A stretch of DNA of 64,000 nt from Leucocoprinus leucothites (Eukaryota > Basidiomycota > Agaricomycetes > Agaricales > Agaricaceae), in assembly GCA_013368445.1 (NCBI GenBank), contig JAACJO010000001.1:1550001-1614000 (forward strand), given 5' to 3'. The position numbers and the translations under genes are program-made. Positions 11,834 to 24,524 of this stretch are shown in pieces. Numbering within the stretch: the first letter of the stretch is position 1; each line of letters begins with the position of its first letter. The notes under the pieces are model-generated. The model saw nothing but the letters and a program-made list of their open reading frames with translations, was not told the DNA's origin and searched no databases.

Positions 11834-12494
11834 CTATATATCATTTTCACCGTCAAACGCATCCGATGGGACCTGTCCTTGAAGTTGTGAGAGTGAGCCA
11901 GATAAAATGTAGAGATAAGGTTGGGATTTGACGGGTGGAGGTGACGTCTGGTAACCAATCGGCAATGAGCATCGTGGACAAAGAAATCGATACTGTCTCT
12001 CATGTCCATTGTTTCTGCAGAAATTTAGTTACAAATGAATCGGGAGACTGTCATGATTTTACCTTTCGATTAGGATGGGGTGTTCACTGATGGTGGCATT
12101 TAACTTGAAAATCCTGGCTTTTCCTGTCTCATTGTCCTGGGCACGTATAATAATCGCATTGTCTGTCTGACGCCTCGGCAAGGACGCCAAGCCTTTGTCA
12201 ATAACAAGCTGCACTCAGAGACTCGAGTGAGCCTGGGTGGATTTTTTTTGGAGTAGTACGTACAATGAACTCGCCGCATAAGCAGTCTAACATTGAAGTT
12301 TGAGGATGAACACGCCGACCTCATTCAGTCTAAGTACATAAAGAACGCACAGTACACGCGCAAGGCGGCCGTTGAGGACGCTGTCGGCTGAGCTAAAGGG
12401 CGAACAAGAGTAAGTGGTGGAAATTGAAGACATAGTTGTCCGAAATACCGTCAGTCGAAGATGAGACTGCCGAGCGAGAGACAACCTTGGGCAT
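11834..12494 (-). CDS. STEEP1-like (CXorf56 family) zinc-binding protein
   Basis: Five exons (12494-12449, 12392-12351, 12286-12264, 12208-12063, 12014-11834) join in phase to 145 residues. The start MPKVVSRSAV is nearly the same as the human STEEP1 start. It is followed by VYYCLCGEF, the basic ALPRR-like region (LASLPRRQTDNAI), GHERQYRFLCPRCSLPIGYQ and a short tail. The four cysteines in CLCG and CPRC are the likely metal site. Human STEEP1 promotes STING exit from the ER and is also linked to splicing factors. Fungi lack STING, so the conserved role must be something else. The protein is shorter than the human one, lacking its C-terminal coiled coil. Starts are head to head with the Avo2-like gene, 212 bp apart. 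Confidence 0.85.
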
Positions 12495-12706
12495 TCTATA
12501 TGAGCTTGGAAACAAAGAATATAGGACTGAAGGGTGTAGTGAAGTCGAGTAGATAATTTAGAACTTGTCAGGAACACGAGCGCTCGAGGTCTCATACCAC
12601 GTGATGAACGCCTTCAAACTGACGTTTGATTTGTGGCATTCATTAATTGTCTTCGCTTTTAACTGCCCATCTCCGGCTTATTACCAACTCTCCTCTTTCA
12701 GCCATA
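12495..12706. promoter_or_regulatory. Shared divergent promoter STEEP1-like / AVO2-like
   Basis: The 212 bp between the two start codons must hold both promoters. No clear TATA box was seen. Confidence 0.5.
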
Positions 12707-14624
12707 ATGGCAGAAAAGGATGCCCCGTCGCGCCTACTCCGCGCAGTCAAAGGTGAACTCACTCGATCCACTTTTTTTTTTGTCTTTCCAGTCCTCATTT
12801 CACCTCAGAAAACAACCTCTTCCTCGTCAAACGGCTGGTCCAGAGGACGGATATGCGCAATCCTGATCCAGCACCTCGAAGGCTAACATCACTAGCATGG
12901 GCTGCCCTTTTGGGTCACGAAGAGACTTTCGAATTTCTACTTGTATCTGGTCATGACGATCGGGAGTTAAGCCGGGTATGAGCTTCATTGCCCTCCTCTT
13001 TCCGCCAATGTCAGTCAAGTGACCCATGCAAATTTGTAGGACTCTGAAAACAATACCATCCCTATGATTCTAGCCGACTGTGGGCTTCCACCAAAAGTCT
13101 ACAGCTCTTCTGTGTCCACCCTCGACTTCAATAGCGCTGCATTGCGGATGGCTCGGCTTTACTATGACCGTTATCAGACTGCTCACAGAGACCTACTAGA
13201 TTGGTCGAATGTGCAGGGTAGAACCGCGTTGCACTTGGCTGCTGTGAAGGGAAACGAGGACCTGGTTCGCGTATGTCCCAGCTGCCTTCTTTCGGATAAA
13301 CCTTGCTTAACCACCCTCATTAGATGTTCTGCGATCTCAATGCGGATATTAACTTATCCGACAATCAGGGGAACACACCACTGCATTAGTGAGTCGGACC
13401 TGTTGCGTCCACGTAGTCTTCTGTCTTAATGAATGCCTAAAGTGCAAGCGCTTGGGGGCATGTCTCTGTGAGTCTTTAATCTTAGGGCTATCGCATTTGA
13501 CACTCATTATATGCCATAGATCGTCCAGCTCCTCATTGAAAGAGGCTGCAACTACAACTCACGCAATAACCAAGGCTTTATCGCGTCTGACTATGCATAT
13601 TCGTATGTCATGTAACCGTCATTGCCAACGTGTTTCTGACCTCCCCCATAGCTTTAGTACCCAGGAAATGCAGAAAACGGCCGAAAAACAATATGAGGTC
13701 ACCAAAAAGACTCGACGTGCAGCAGTCCAGAATGGCAGACCGCTTGAACTTGGTGTGACAACACCTATCAACATCCCGCCTGGGGTTCGAGATGCAGCAC
13801 CCAGAATGCGGAGTGGATCCGGTACTAGTCGTACGACTACTACTTCCGATAGTGGAGATATCGACGGCCCAGGTCAAACTCCGCGAACAACCTCCTCTTC
13901 CCCTTCTCAACCTTCAACCACGGGATCAGGATCATTCTTCTACAGTCCCAAATCCTCCGGTCATAATTCCCAGGTGCAATCTACCAGCAGCATGGCAACA
14001 TTTTCTGGGCCCATGGCCGTTGGAAAGTCATCGCCCTCGGTCATGAACGCGGCATCTGTTCTATCCCCAATTGCCAGCAGAGTGCGAGAGCAGGACGCAG
14101 ATGCTCGAGAAAAGTACATGCGAAGGAACAGAAGTGAAAGCTCGTCGACAGATACCAAGTCTCAAACCGGTGCCACATTTTCCAGTGGTCTAACAGCCCA
14201 TGATGAAGCTCCTAGCGACCTCCCACAAAATGGTACCATTACCCTACGACGGCTTCGACCATCTGCGTCTGCTGCCCAGCTGCGGCATACCCATGATCAT
14301 CCAAATCCTGCCGAGAATCGAAACCGAGCAGGAACTAGTCCCAGCGCAAACCCGACGTTACCTCAACTTACTCGATCATCATCAACTTCAAAATCCTTAC
14401 GACCTTCAGTCTCAACAACTGGCGCAGGTGAAGATCCCAATGCCTATCACGGTCCGCCAAGCCAGTATGCCAAGTTCCCCGAGCCTCCACCACAGGAAGA
14501 CTCGACTACCCCGACTACCCCTCGACGGAAGGCCTTCCAAATACTGTCTAAGCCATCACATGCTTTAGACCATTCGTCTAATCATCGACGTGGCATGTCC
14601 GCTACTGCGGTGCGAGGACCCTAG
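12707..14624 (+). CDS. AVO2: Ankyrin-repeat protein, TORC2 subunit Avo2-like
   Basis: Seven exons (12707-12752, 12809-12975, 13040-13270, 13324-13388, 13443-13467, 13520-13602, 13652-14624) give 529 residues. Residues 1-200 hold ankyrin repeats: SLAWAALLGHEETFEFLL, GRTALHLAAVKGNEDLVR and GNTPLHYASAWGH, followed by IVQLLIERGC. The last 320 residues are a disordered Ser/Thr/Pro-rich tail with many potential phosphosites. Ankyrin repeats followed by a long Ser-rich tail is the layout of Avo2, a non-essential subunit of TOR complex 2 at the plasma membrane. Ankyrin repeats are not specific, so the name is by architecture. One exon is only 25 nt long. Confidence 0.7.
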
Positions 14625-15055
14625 TAAGGGTTGCAGCTGGTCTGCACCTTGACTCCGATTGTATCACCAACGGTGTATGATTATCTCCTTTGTTGTCTTT
14701 GCTTTGATGTTGTCGTTTGGACTTTCTTGGACAATGGCTCTCTCCAGAGGTTGTTCCAAGTATTGACTGGTATTTATCAGATTTCGTGTACGATAGAATA
14801 AGTGTCAGGATCCGGGATCAGGAGCGGTTCTATTAGACGTCAAAGAGTACACTATGTATGAATGGAAGGAAAACTGATCCGAGTTGGTACGTTGAAGTCG
14901 CTCTTTGAGGACTCGAGTGACCAAGAGCCAAACTGGCAGAAGTCGGCAGAAGCCGAATACGGCATGTTGCAGTGCGCCAGTGACGGCGGTCATGGTGTTT
15001 GTACAAAAGCAGGGCACGATGTCTTCTCTTCAGCTCACAGCGCCCTCCACGTTCA
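14625..15055. other. Intergenic region
   Basis: Terminator of the Avo2-like gene and promoter of the sugar transporter. An open plus frame from 14862 ends at 15059 and has no recognised content. No TATA box near the transporter start was seen. Confidence 0.4.
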
Positions 15056-17596
15056 ATGATACCCCCAATCCCGGACAGTGACCCAGATCCTACCACACAA
15101 ATTGCCTGGCCCTCGGGACGAGCCAGAGGAGCAAACGGGTCTGATACAGGCTCCAACGGTGGGCCAGAGTCAAACCCAACATTGCAGGGTGACAGTGAGG
15201 ATGCCGCCAGCAAGCAATTAACGCCCGGAAAGCGCAAGCTGTCGACATGGGACTTGATAACCCTCAGTATTTCTATGGCTGGCGCTCAAATAGCCTGGAC
15301 TGTGGAGCTGGGGTGAGTAACTGTCGTGCATGCCGTCAGGGGTACAAACGCTCATTGCAACTTCACAGCTATGGGACACCATTTTTGTTGAGTCTTGGAC
15401 TCTCGGAACAGCTGACTTCGCTCGTCTGGCTGGCGGGTCCAATTAGTGGTTTGGTGGCCCAACCCGTCATCGGTGCGTTCTTTTATATGGGAGTTTCTAG
15501 CTGCGTGATTTACGCCATGCGGACGATAAGGCGCTGTCTCCGATTCATCAACTTCAAAGTATCGTCGACGGTTCTGGGTTATTCTTTCGACAGTTGCTTT
15601 GGTTATCTCAACGCTTACATTGGCTTATTGTATTCCTCTTGCTGAGCTTTGGGTCGATCTCTTCGCTGTTGGTTCAGGGGATTGGGATGAAACTAGGAAA
15701 GATAAGGTACTGCCGCACATCCATTTCTCACCTTTTGGTTTTTCATGGACACATCCTTCTCTCTTCCAGGCAAACAATGTTGCCATCATATTCGCCGTTA
15801 TCTCCTTCTACGTCCTCGATTTCGCCCTCAATGGACTTCAAGCTTCTCTTCGAAACCTTCTCTTAGATATAGCCCCTCCTAGTCAGCTCAATGCTGGTAA
15901 TGCCTGGCACAGTCGTATGACGAATGCCGGGAACATAATTGGCTATGGTTTCGGTGAGTTTTGACAACGAAGTTGTATGTGTGGTCCCTGGAATAACCTT
16001 CAATGCAGGTTTCTTGCCCTTGGCTGAGCTACCCATTATTCGACTTATCAAAGGATCACAATTCCGGAAGTTTTGCATCATTTGTATTGTCATCCTAGTC
16101 ATCACTGTGGCTATCACCTGCGTCTGTCATGAAGAGGAAGAGCGACCAAGAAAGGAACAGAGCAACAGGTAATATATCAACACTCTCCTGGATCTTCTTG
16201 CTGATTTGTGTTAATTGAATCATAGTAACGGTTTTCGAGAAATCCTCAACAATATTCGAACTGCCATCGTACATCTTCCTAAGTCTATCCGCATCGTCTG
16301 TTATGTTCAGCTGTTTGCCTTCATGGGATGGTATGTTATTCAATCTGACTGGCCGCCTTGAAGATGCTGATTTCGGTCTCAGGTTCCCCTTCTTATTTTA
16401 CTCGTGTGTAGATTATAGCTTCGTTGTTGTGACAACTTCTGAAATCCAGCTAGGACTACTTACGTAGGTCAAGTTATGGCCTATGAAATGGATCGGGAGC
16501 CAGACGCAGAAATCGCAACACGAAAGGGCGAATTTGCGATGCTGATATACAGTGTTGGTGCGTGAATTTGTATTCCCAGTGAATCCTCCCTTTCTAAATC
16601 TTCAATCAGTCGGTGTCATTGCTGGAACTGTCCTCCCTCACCTCGCAAATCGTGATCGTCGACTTCTCGGCCGTAAAACTGATGTCGACGAGGATGCAGA
16701 AACAACTCGACTTCGTGAAACTGTCAGACAATGGAAGGTTGATGCTGCTCGCCAAGGGAAACTTCTGAAACTTCCTGCAGTTCCCTTCCTTCTGAGGAAC
16801 ATCTGGGCTGGTGCCATGCTTCTATATGCTCTCCTGACGTTTTCAACCTTCTTCATCAAGACGGTTACTCAGGTAAATTTTGACGAAGCAGCTCCTCTGA
16901 TCATAAGAATTCATTTATTAAATGTAGGCGACAATTTTCATAAGTCTTGTTGGTATCTGCTGGGCAGTTGCGATATGGGTCCCATTCGCAATCATTATGG
17001 AGGTATATACATCGTTCCTCTGAATCTTCAGTCAAGTCTAAGGAACAATCAGCTGTTGAAGGAACCAGTGAAGCCCATCAATGATGAATCCCTTGCCAAC
17101 CAGCATCCAATTCGCTCTCGAAACATATCCACACCGGCTGCTTCGCGCACAAATGGAGAGAGAACACCCCTTCTCCGTCGCAGATCACTCAACGAACCCG
17201 ATGCCATACCCGTAGAGGAAGCAGCAGTATCAACCACCCTTGCAGGAGGCACTGTGTTAGGCATCCACAATCTAGCGATCGTTGCTCCCCAGTTCATTGT
17301 ACGTTTAGCTGAAGTTGTTTCTCGGGGTACCTGATCCTCAGAATTTTTTCCAGGTTGCCGTTGTGAATAGCATTATCTTCCGAATCGTCGACGAGTCACC
17401 CAAGGTCAACAGTGGAATCGGTCATGGTGAAACCTATTACGGTAAGACTGGAGTTGGCTGGGTCCTACGGTTCGGCGGATTGTGTGCCCTCTTCGGAGCA
17501 TTCGTTGCTCGTATGGTACCCCCAACACCAACAGAGCGAGATATGCAGAAGCGCTTGGCCGAAATCCAATTACTTGGTGAAGAACCCGCCCCATAA
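15056..17596 (+). CDS. GPH-family disaccharide/H+ symporter (Sut1-like)
   Basis: About ten exons encode a multi-pass transporter. After a 60-residue hydrophilic N-terminus comes LSTWDLITLSISMAGAQIAW, then VELGYGTPFLLSLGLSEQLT and AGPISGLVAQPVIGAVSDSS, the conserved first helices and loop (including the RRRFW basic loop) of the glycoside-pentoside-hexuronide family. This family includes plant sucrose transporters and fission yeast Sut1, which import sucrose or maltose with protons. About 12 membrane segments follow, with a large central cytosolic loop containing TPLLRRRS. The stop follows PPTPTERDMQKRLAEIQ and is 147 bp from the convergent DPH6 end. Substrate (sucrose, maltose or other alpha-glucoside) is inferred from the family. 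Confidence 0.85.
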
Positions 17597-17741
17597 TACC
17601 CCCCAATCCTTTTCCAATAGTGCAGCGACCTGAGTATCTACTATCACGTTTTTCATACATTTGGGCTACGACAAAGTATTTTTTCTGTCTCGTGCGTAAC
17701 TCTGTGGGCTTTTGCTGAGTGCTTCTACGATATAATCCTAT

Positions 17742-20373
17742 TCATTTCTTTGCTACCTCTACCCCCATGATGTGGAAGGCATAATCCCACCCATCGTCAT
17801 TGATTGAGGATATGGCACGAGAAGGGACCAGTGCAACGGGGAACTTGAAATGAGAAATAGCAGTAGTGACTGTAGGAGTCGACCTTAGCTTCCTATCTGT
17901 AAAATTTTGAGCACTTACGGAAATGCAAAGCTTTTGGCTGGTGGAACACCCGTGCAGACAGAACGGCTTCAGCCTCGAGAGCAATTGATAGTTGTGACTT
18001 CAGGTGCGACTCGTCTGGAAAAGCAAAAGTCAAATTTCTAGAATGCTATCATGGTGACTGCGTCTACCGTTCCCTTTCCCAAATACAATTCCACAAAGGA
18101 GGGAGCCGTGCTCAAAATTGAGAATCTCGTAGTATACCCTCGACCCCTTCCCAATTGTTTCAGCTGGCAAACCTCCTCTCAGTCCAAGCGGCGCGGGCAT
18201 CAAGGTTAAACCTCACATCGATGTAAAGTAGACTGTGCTGTCTGGATTTCAATTTCGCCTTCATCGTCTTCTACTTTTCGTCGACCAGTATGGAGCAAGA
18301 CCTGCTTTTCAATGAGGGCGTTTTTTGGTAACGCTTTCACTGAAACGAACAGTGTCGGAGAATCCAGAAGCTATAGTGCCGGCGTGATAACAATATGTCA
18401 GTAGACACAATATCAGAAGGGTGGGACGAACATTGAGGAGTTTGTGACCTTTCCGTACAATCCCTATGTTCTTCGCATCATCGAGAAAATAAGTAGCTGA
18501 TTGTGTCAATCCTTCCCAGCCATTACGAAGACCTCCTGTCACTCGCGAAACGTGCTGAGACGATAGAGAAAATTCTGTCGCTAGTGACGATGGAGAGGGT
18601 AAAGTCAAGCTCTTCGGTATCAAGCCGATTTGACCAGATATTGTGATCCTTTCATCTGCCTTTGTGCGAAGTGAACATGTTACTTTAGTTCTGTTCAAAG
18701 TAGAATCATACCACTATGGCTTGTGAATATGGACCGATATTGGCGGGGGCCCAATAACTGAGCCCTTGAACATGCAATGCCTGTCTAGCGGAGGGCGTGG
18801 GCTCGAAGAAGGCAGTACAGTCCAGCCTCACTCTGACTGGGTGAGGAAGATCGACAGCAACGCAAGCACGAGACGGTGGGCTTGACCCAAAGTATTTCCC
18901 GTAGACAACATTGATGCGGGTAAATAGATCTATGGAGGAGATGAAGATATTGATATTGGTACAGTTGGAGATCTTGAGCTGATATTGGTCGAGATGCTCT
19001 TTTTCGTGAGGTGTGAGATACGTTGGGTAGATGAACGAGTTACTCACCTTGCAAAATGGCAAAGCACTCCTCAACCTCATCCTCGAGAGATATCTCCTTC
19101 TCAGTTTCCGGCACTTGACGTTGTACATTGCAAACGGAGACCCAATCTCCAACCCGTGAACTTGAACAACCAATATCTGGAACGGTATTCACTTCCAGCC
19201 CCGGCGCGGGCGGCAACTCAGACCCATTTGTGTGAGGTTCTGCCTGAAGTGCATCTTGCACAGACTGGAATCGTTCCTCCAGAAGAGGTGGAACGGTCAG
19301 GAAATCATTATTTTGAAATTCCTTTGGTATTAGATCCGCGTCTTTAATCCTGAGGTACGCAACTGTTGCAAATGCGTTGTCTGAGTGGATGACCGTTTCT
19401 ACATCATTCCTAAACAGCAATGATCAGGAGACGGGAGGAATATGTGCGCTCGAATCTTACAGCTGAATTCTGTGTCTGAACAGAGGGCAATCCAAAGTCA
19501 AAGATTCATACTCTCCGCCCTCACCACATACATGAGAACCGTAAAGAGCGTTCTAACTGCGTTATGAGACACTGATTCCGCTGGATGCTTTTTGTAATCG
19601 TACCAGTTTTGTTAAATGCGGTTGCATCTGAGCCAAAGTCTTCCCAAGATGCTTAGGCGTAAGGCCAATACCAGCAACCTTGATTAAAATTGCTTCCATT
19701 CTCGCTTCCACCATCTCGTTTAACAATTCTGCTTGATCACGCTGCCACAGGTACGCTAGAGGAGTCAATCCAAGGCGAGAACAGCTTCACAACTCATGAA
19801 TGGGATAACGCTGCGTCACAAGGGCGAAGAAACATACACATGTTCCACTCGAACGCGTTGGTAGTTTGATAGAATTGCTCCGACGGATACACCTTGAATA
19901 TCAGGATGAGTGGCCTAATCCTCTCGGTATGTGAGTAGATGTGAAGTGGGAGTGACTGGAAGGAAATACCTTGACAGACGCCAACAACTCATATAGATCC
20001 TCCGTTTCATCCCCTTGCACACCACTCGCCTCTTTACCAAGTTTACTTCTCGCGCCATATTCCGAGCCTTGCTCGACCGCACTTCCAGTGATCACCCGTC
20101 GATATAACGGAACTCCAAGGGCACGCGCAACAAAGTGTATAGCATCTTGTCCAACAGTCTGATACATGAACGAATCGAGTTCCTCTGGAAAGACAAAAAA
20201 GCGATGATTCGGTTGGCAGGCACTAAAGCAAAGATTATTGGATAGACCACCAGACCTTTTCCAGGTCCTGGTCCAAGAGAAGCAGCAGCTACGAGTTCAT
20301 GGCCGTTCTTCTGGCAATGTAGAAGATTGAAGCAGCTGTCTTTGCCGCCGCTGAGGAGAGCGACGTATTTCAT
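17742..20373 (-). CDS. DPH6: Diphthine--ammonia ligase with C-terminal YjgF/RidA domains
   Basis: This enzyme makes the last step of diphthamide on elongation factor 2, amidating diphthine with ATP and ammonium in the cytosol. MKYVALLSGGKDSCFN at the start holds the SGGKDS PP-loop of the N-type ATP pyrophosphatase domain. The family motif CGEGGEYESLTLDCPLF lies near 19550-19460. Two RidA/YjgF-like domains follow (for example LSYWAPANIGPYSQA near 18750), as in fungal and plant Dph6. The ATG at 20373 begins the catalytic domain directly. The last intron is best read as 17918-17870 (GTAAGT to CTACAG, 49 nt), which restores ISHFKFPVALVPS. It shares a 189-bp divergent promoter with FRS1. Confidence 0.9.
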
Positions 20374-20562
20374 GAGAGGCACTCAGTTTAAGGTTGAAAT
20401 TGATAAATGTTTGACGTCCCTGGTTGGTTGATCTTATCGGGATATTATTATCGCGGTGCCAAGAGTCCTGCTCCTGATTTTGACTCGATCCCAGCATCAT
20501 TTCGACTCTACTTGACTTTTGCAATCTCAGGAGCGACCAACACACACTCTGCGTCCTGGAAA
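20374..20562. promoter_or_regulatory. Shared divergent promoter DPH6 / FRS1
   Basis: 189 bp separate the start codons of two translation genes, a diphthamide enzyme and a tRNA synthetase subunit. Co-regulation is plausible but not shown. No TATA box was seen. Confidence 0.5.
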
Positions 20563-22977
20563 ATGCCGACAATTGCTGTGGACAAGGCCGATCTTTGGGA
20601 ACGGCTAGGTCAGGAGTTCTGTATGTATTTCTCGCAGGCTTGTGTTACTACCTGGACTTACTGGGCTAACAGCGAGCGAGGAATTCGATAAACTGTGCTT
20701 CGAGTATGGTCTAGAAATCGACGAAGATGTACGTGGAATGACGTGTATCCAGTTCCCTGTATTCCACTAACTCCTTGTCTTAGACTACGGAAGAAGTAGA
20801 AGAAGCTATAAAGAAAGGATTGCCCGCCGAACGCCCGGTACGAGGAGGCACTACACCATCCCCCAATACGACATCTTACCTTTCGCCAATAGCAACTGAA
20901 GATTGAGACTCCCGCAAACAGGTACGCTGTTCTGTTTCTCGTGTAAAAGACGAACCTGATCCAAGCTTTTTGTCCAGATATGACCTTCTCTGTATAGAGG
21001 GCATCTCAAGGGCACTTGCTACCTACCTGGGCAAGACCCCTGCTCCTCAATATAAGCTTGTACACCCTCCAGGAGGAGAATCGAGCCTTTTGACTATTAG
21101 TATACACCCTGATGTGCGTCATTCTGTGACTCGGGTATTGTAATACTGTACTGACGATCAAATGTGGTTTAGACTGCCAAAGTTCGACCTCTTTTCGCCG
21201 GTGCAATCCTTCGAAATGTCAAATTCACCCCCAGATCATACGCTTCTTTCATCGACCTCCAAGACAAACTACATCAGAACATCTGTAGGAGGAGACAGCT
21301 TGTTTCTATTGGAACACACGACTTGGATACGCTGACTCCACCCTTCCGATATGAAGCACGACCTCCACAGGACATTAAATTCATTCCTCTGAACAAGGAT
21401 AAAGCGTATACCGCCGAGGAACTTATGACTGTCTATGAGGTCAGCTGTGGCGTAATTACAGCTGATTTCTATACTAATTGATGACCTATAGTCAGAAAAG
21501 CACCTCGCAAGATACTTGCATATCATCCGAGATTCACCAGTATACCCAATCATCTACGATGCTGAGGACCACGTTCTTTCAATGCCTCCTATCATCAATT
21601 CTGAACACAGCAAGATTACTTTGAACACTCGTAACATCTTCATCGATGTGACTGCCACTGATCAAACAAAACTTGATATTGTCGTCAACATCGTTGCTAC
21701 TATGTTCTCTGAATACTGCGAGGAGCCTTTCACGTAGGGACATAATTAATTCCATCCCCTCACTTGTCGTGCTTAGTTTCTTTCTTAGCATCGAGCCCAT
21801 AAGGCTCGTTCTACCCGACGGCAAAGTTCGCATCACCCCCGACATTTCCGAACGTCAAACCGTGGCGCACGCCTCCTACGTCAACTCTTGCACCAAACTC
21901 AACCTCGGTGCACCAGAGGTCTCAGCGCTCCTCCAGAAAATGAGTCTCCGTGCCGAACTGTCGTCCTCAAATCCAGACGAAGTCATTGTCAACATCCCTC
22001 CCACTCGGCCCGATATCCTTCATGAGTGTGATATCATGGAAGACGCAGCCATCGCGTATGGGTTTAATAATCTCCCAGATGTCTTCCCAACCACCAGCAC
22101 AGTCGCTCAGCCACTGGCAGTAAGCAAGCTCTCCGACGTTATTCGCCGTGAATGGGCCCTCGCAGGTTGGGTCGAGGTCCTCCCTCTTATCCTTGTGAGT
22201 CGGGCAATCACATAAGCGTCGTCGCTTAGAGAACTAACGGATCGTCCAAACATGCAGTGCTCGCACGAAGAAAACTTTGAATGGCTGAACCACGAGGACG
22301 ACAACAACACGGCGGTGAAGATCGCGAACCCAAAGACGCTCGAATTTCAAGTGGTCCGAACAACTCTGATCCCTGGTCTCCTGAAAACCATCCGCGAGAA
22401 TCGCTCGCATGCCCTTCCAATCAGAATTTTCGAGACCTCGGATGTCGCTTTCAAGGATGTTACCCGGGAGCGTCAGGCACGTAATGAACGGCATGCAGGA
22501 GCAGTGTGGTGCAATAAGACGGCTGGGTTCGAGGTTGTGCATGGTCTCCTTGATCGTGCCATGAAAATGCTCGAAGTACCACGCATCTCGAATACCGATA
22601 ACCAGGCTACCACCGGTTATTACATTAAGGAGTCAACTGGTGCGTGTTCCCAACTAGTCCGAAAGTCCGTGATGAACGAGCTGATGTTGGGGCATTAACC
22701 TGGATTCGAAAATATTCTAGATCCCATGTTCTTCCCTGGACGCGCGGCGACCATCTACTACAGATCAGTTCCGGAAAAGCAAGGCAAATTCTCAGCATTC
22801 AAGCAGGCGGTCCAGAGCGCAATGCACATCACTCATGATACCCCCATTGGTATTTTGGGCATCCTGCACCCTAGTGTTCTCGAGAAATTCGATATTGGGT
22901 TCCCTTGTTCAGCGTTAGAGTTCACGTTGGAGCCATTCAAGAAGCAGATGCACAAAGTCTGGACCGTCGATGAATAG
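20563..22977 (+). CDS. FRS1: Phenylalanyl-tRNA synthetase beta subunit, cytosolic
   Basis: This is the beta subunit of the cytosolic alpha2-beta2 enzyme that charges tRNA-Phe. The start [39 protein letters not shown], the B3/B4 editing region ([32 protein letters not shown]), the B5 region ([20 protein letters not shown]) and the C-terminal catalytic-like fold ([27 protein letters not shown]) come in the expected order. At least seven introns of about 50 nt interrupt the 5' half. Length and motif order match archaeal/eukaryotic PheT, not the bacterial or mitochondrial forms. The alpha subunit gene FRS2 lies only 11 kb downstream in the same window. Confidence 0.95.
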
Positions 22978-23216
22978 AGTAGAAATGAAGCCCGTTATGT
23001 TAAGATGTAGTGTGTCAGGAACATGCATAGTTCAATGGAGCATTTACGAGAATGGATGCCTACAGCTAGTCCTGTGTGGGCAACATATCAGCAATGCGGT
23101 GGACTGGAATGTTCTGGGGCCGGCTGGACCATCCAGGATATAACGGGTAGCAGGCTGGTGAATTGCTGCAAAAGTGCACAAATGGAATGGCATTGGTTGG
23201 TGATAAATAAATAAGA

Positions 23217-24109
23217 TTAAGCTCGGGCTTGTCTCCTAGGCCCTTCGTCTTCACCGCCCGTAAGCACTAGGCCCATGAAAGCATATTAGAACTGGTCGTG
23301 AGGTATGGATAACAGATACGTACAGAGGGCCACAAAGGCAACAGCGATGTACATCCAGTACTTTTGTATGAACGATTTTTCAGGAACAGGCTGTACGGGC
23401 TGCCCAGTGGGAGTGATTGGCTGCGGTTTGCGAAGCTCAGGGCTATGGGGCGAGGGACGTTCAATAATTAGACAGGAACACAGAGAAAAGTGATTTCATA
23501 CAGTGGCGGCGCATGTGGTGATTTGAGGATGATGGTAGTGTTTAGTCCTCGGAGGTTTTGTGTAAATGCGGCAAATGGCGATAGGGAAGGCCGGCTTGAT
23601 TTAGATCTGGACGTTGTCTTGGGACAGGAACCGTCAGGTGGGATAGGCGACACAAAATAGTCCATGGCGAAGGGTTTGGCATCTTGTGTATGAAGCACAA
23701 ATGTCTGAGAAGTTACATGGGGTAGATGGCACTGAACGCCACAGGCGGTGAGCGGAACTCCGAGTCAGTGAGGGAGAGGAGGAAGACATACGGCCTTGAC
23801 AGATGTAAAGTCCCAGAGCGACTGTTCTTCATCCCCGCGCTGGAGGGCGAGCTGGTAGTAGAGATTATCAGTCGAGACATGGAGGTCACTGATGGCTTCT
23901 GAAAAGAGGGCTAGGTCTTCTGATAGCTCGGGAGCAGGCTGGAACGAGACAGTGCTGTCATCGTCATCAAAGTGAATTGTACCGTGGGGTCTATAGGGCA
24001 GCTGGGGAAGAGTCACGTGGTGAACACGATGGTGAACAGTGTAAGCTGTCTCGGCGACGGCGGCAGAGAGAAGGGAAAGGGCAATGGAGAGCGGGAGGAG
24101 GGACTTCAT
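23217..24109 (-). CDS. EMC10: ER membrane protein complex subunit 10
   Basis: Residues 1-19 (MKSLLPLSIALSLLSAAVA) form a clear signal peptide. A beta-rich lumenal domain follows, with HHRVHHVTLPQLPYRPHG and LYYQLALQRGDEEQSLWDF, then a second exon with HTQDAKPFAMDYFV. Near the C-terminus EKSFIQKYWMYIAVAFVALC is the family-typical membrane segment, and the protein ends in GGEDEGPRRQARA. EMC10 is a lumenal subunit of the EMC insertase, which inserts and stabilises membrane proteins in the ER. Four exons are likely; the first intron begins at 23791. The gene is convergent with FRS1, 240 bp away. Confidence 0.9.
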
Positions 24110-24524
24110 GGTTGTGGAGGTCGGAGCGCGAGACGCGGATGGTGAGAGACTGCTGAGGTAAGCGAGTTTGGATTGGCTGGAAGGGCGTGAGCACGTGGGG
24201 GCTGGGCCAATGAGGAGGGGGTGGTGTGACTCCTGGACCAATGAGAGGGCGGGTAGATATCCGGGTCGGGTGATGTGGCGGCGCCACGCGATTGGTTGTG
24301 AGGTTAAAAATGGAGCATCTAGACCCGATTGGATGCCCACAAAGACCAATTTGGGCCGAGACGCTCGCAAGACTGTCACTGCCATCCCGTGCTTAGCCCT
24401 CTTATTTTCCAGATTCACAACATGTCGGGTCGAGACCGTCCTCTCCCTCATCATATATACCCTCACATATTCACCATCACTTTCCACACCTCTCTTTCCC
24501 CGCTTCTTCTCTCTCCCACCCTCC
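24110..24524. promoter_or_regulatory. Divergent promoter EMC10 / unknown gene
   Basis: 415 bp separate the two start codons. TATATA at 24454-24459 serves the plus-strand gene, about 70 bp before its ATG. A CACGTG-like GCACGTGG occurs at about 24191. Confidence 0.5.

Noticed and set aside
15470..15545. Apparent frame break in the sugar transporter after QPVIG
   Set aside because: An intron from GTGCGT to GATAAG restores GAVSDSSTSKYRRRFW, the conserved loop.
17897..17918. A 22-nt ultra-short intron (GTAAGT...TTACAG) near the end of DPH6
   Set aside because: Phase fits, but the same donor with the acceptor CTACAG further on gives a 49-nt intron (17870-17918) that also fits phase and matches the normal intron size, so the short intron is not needed.
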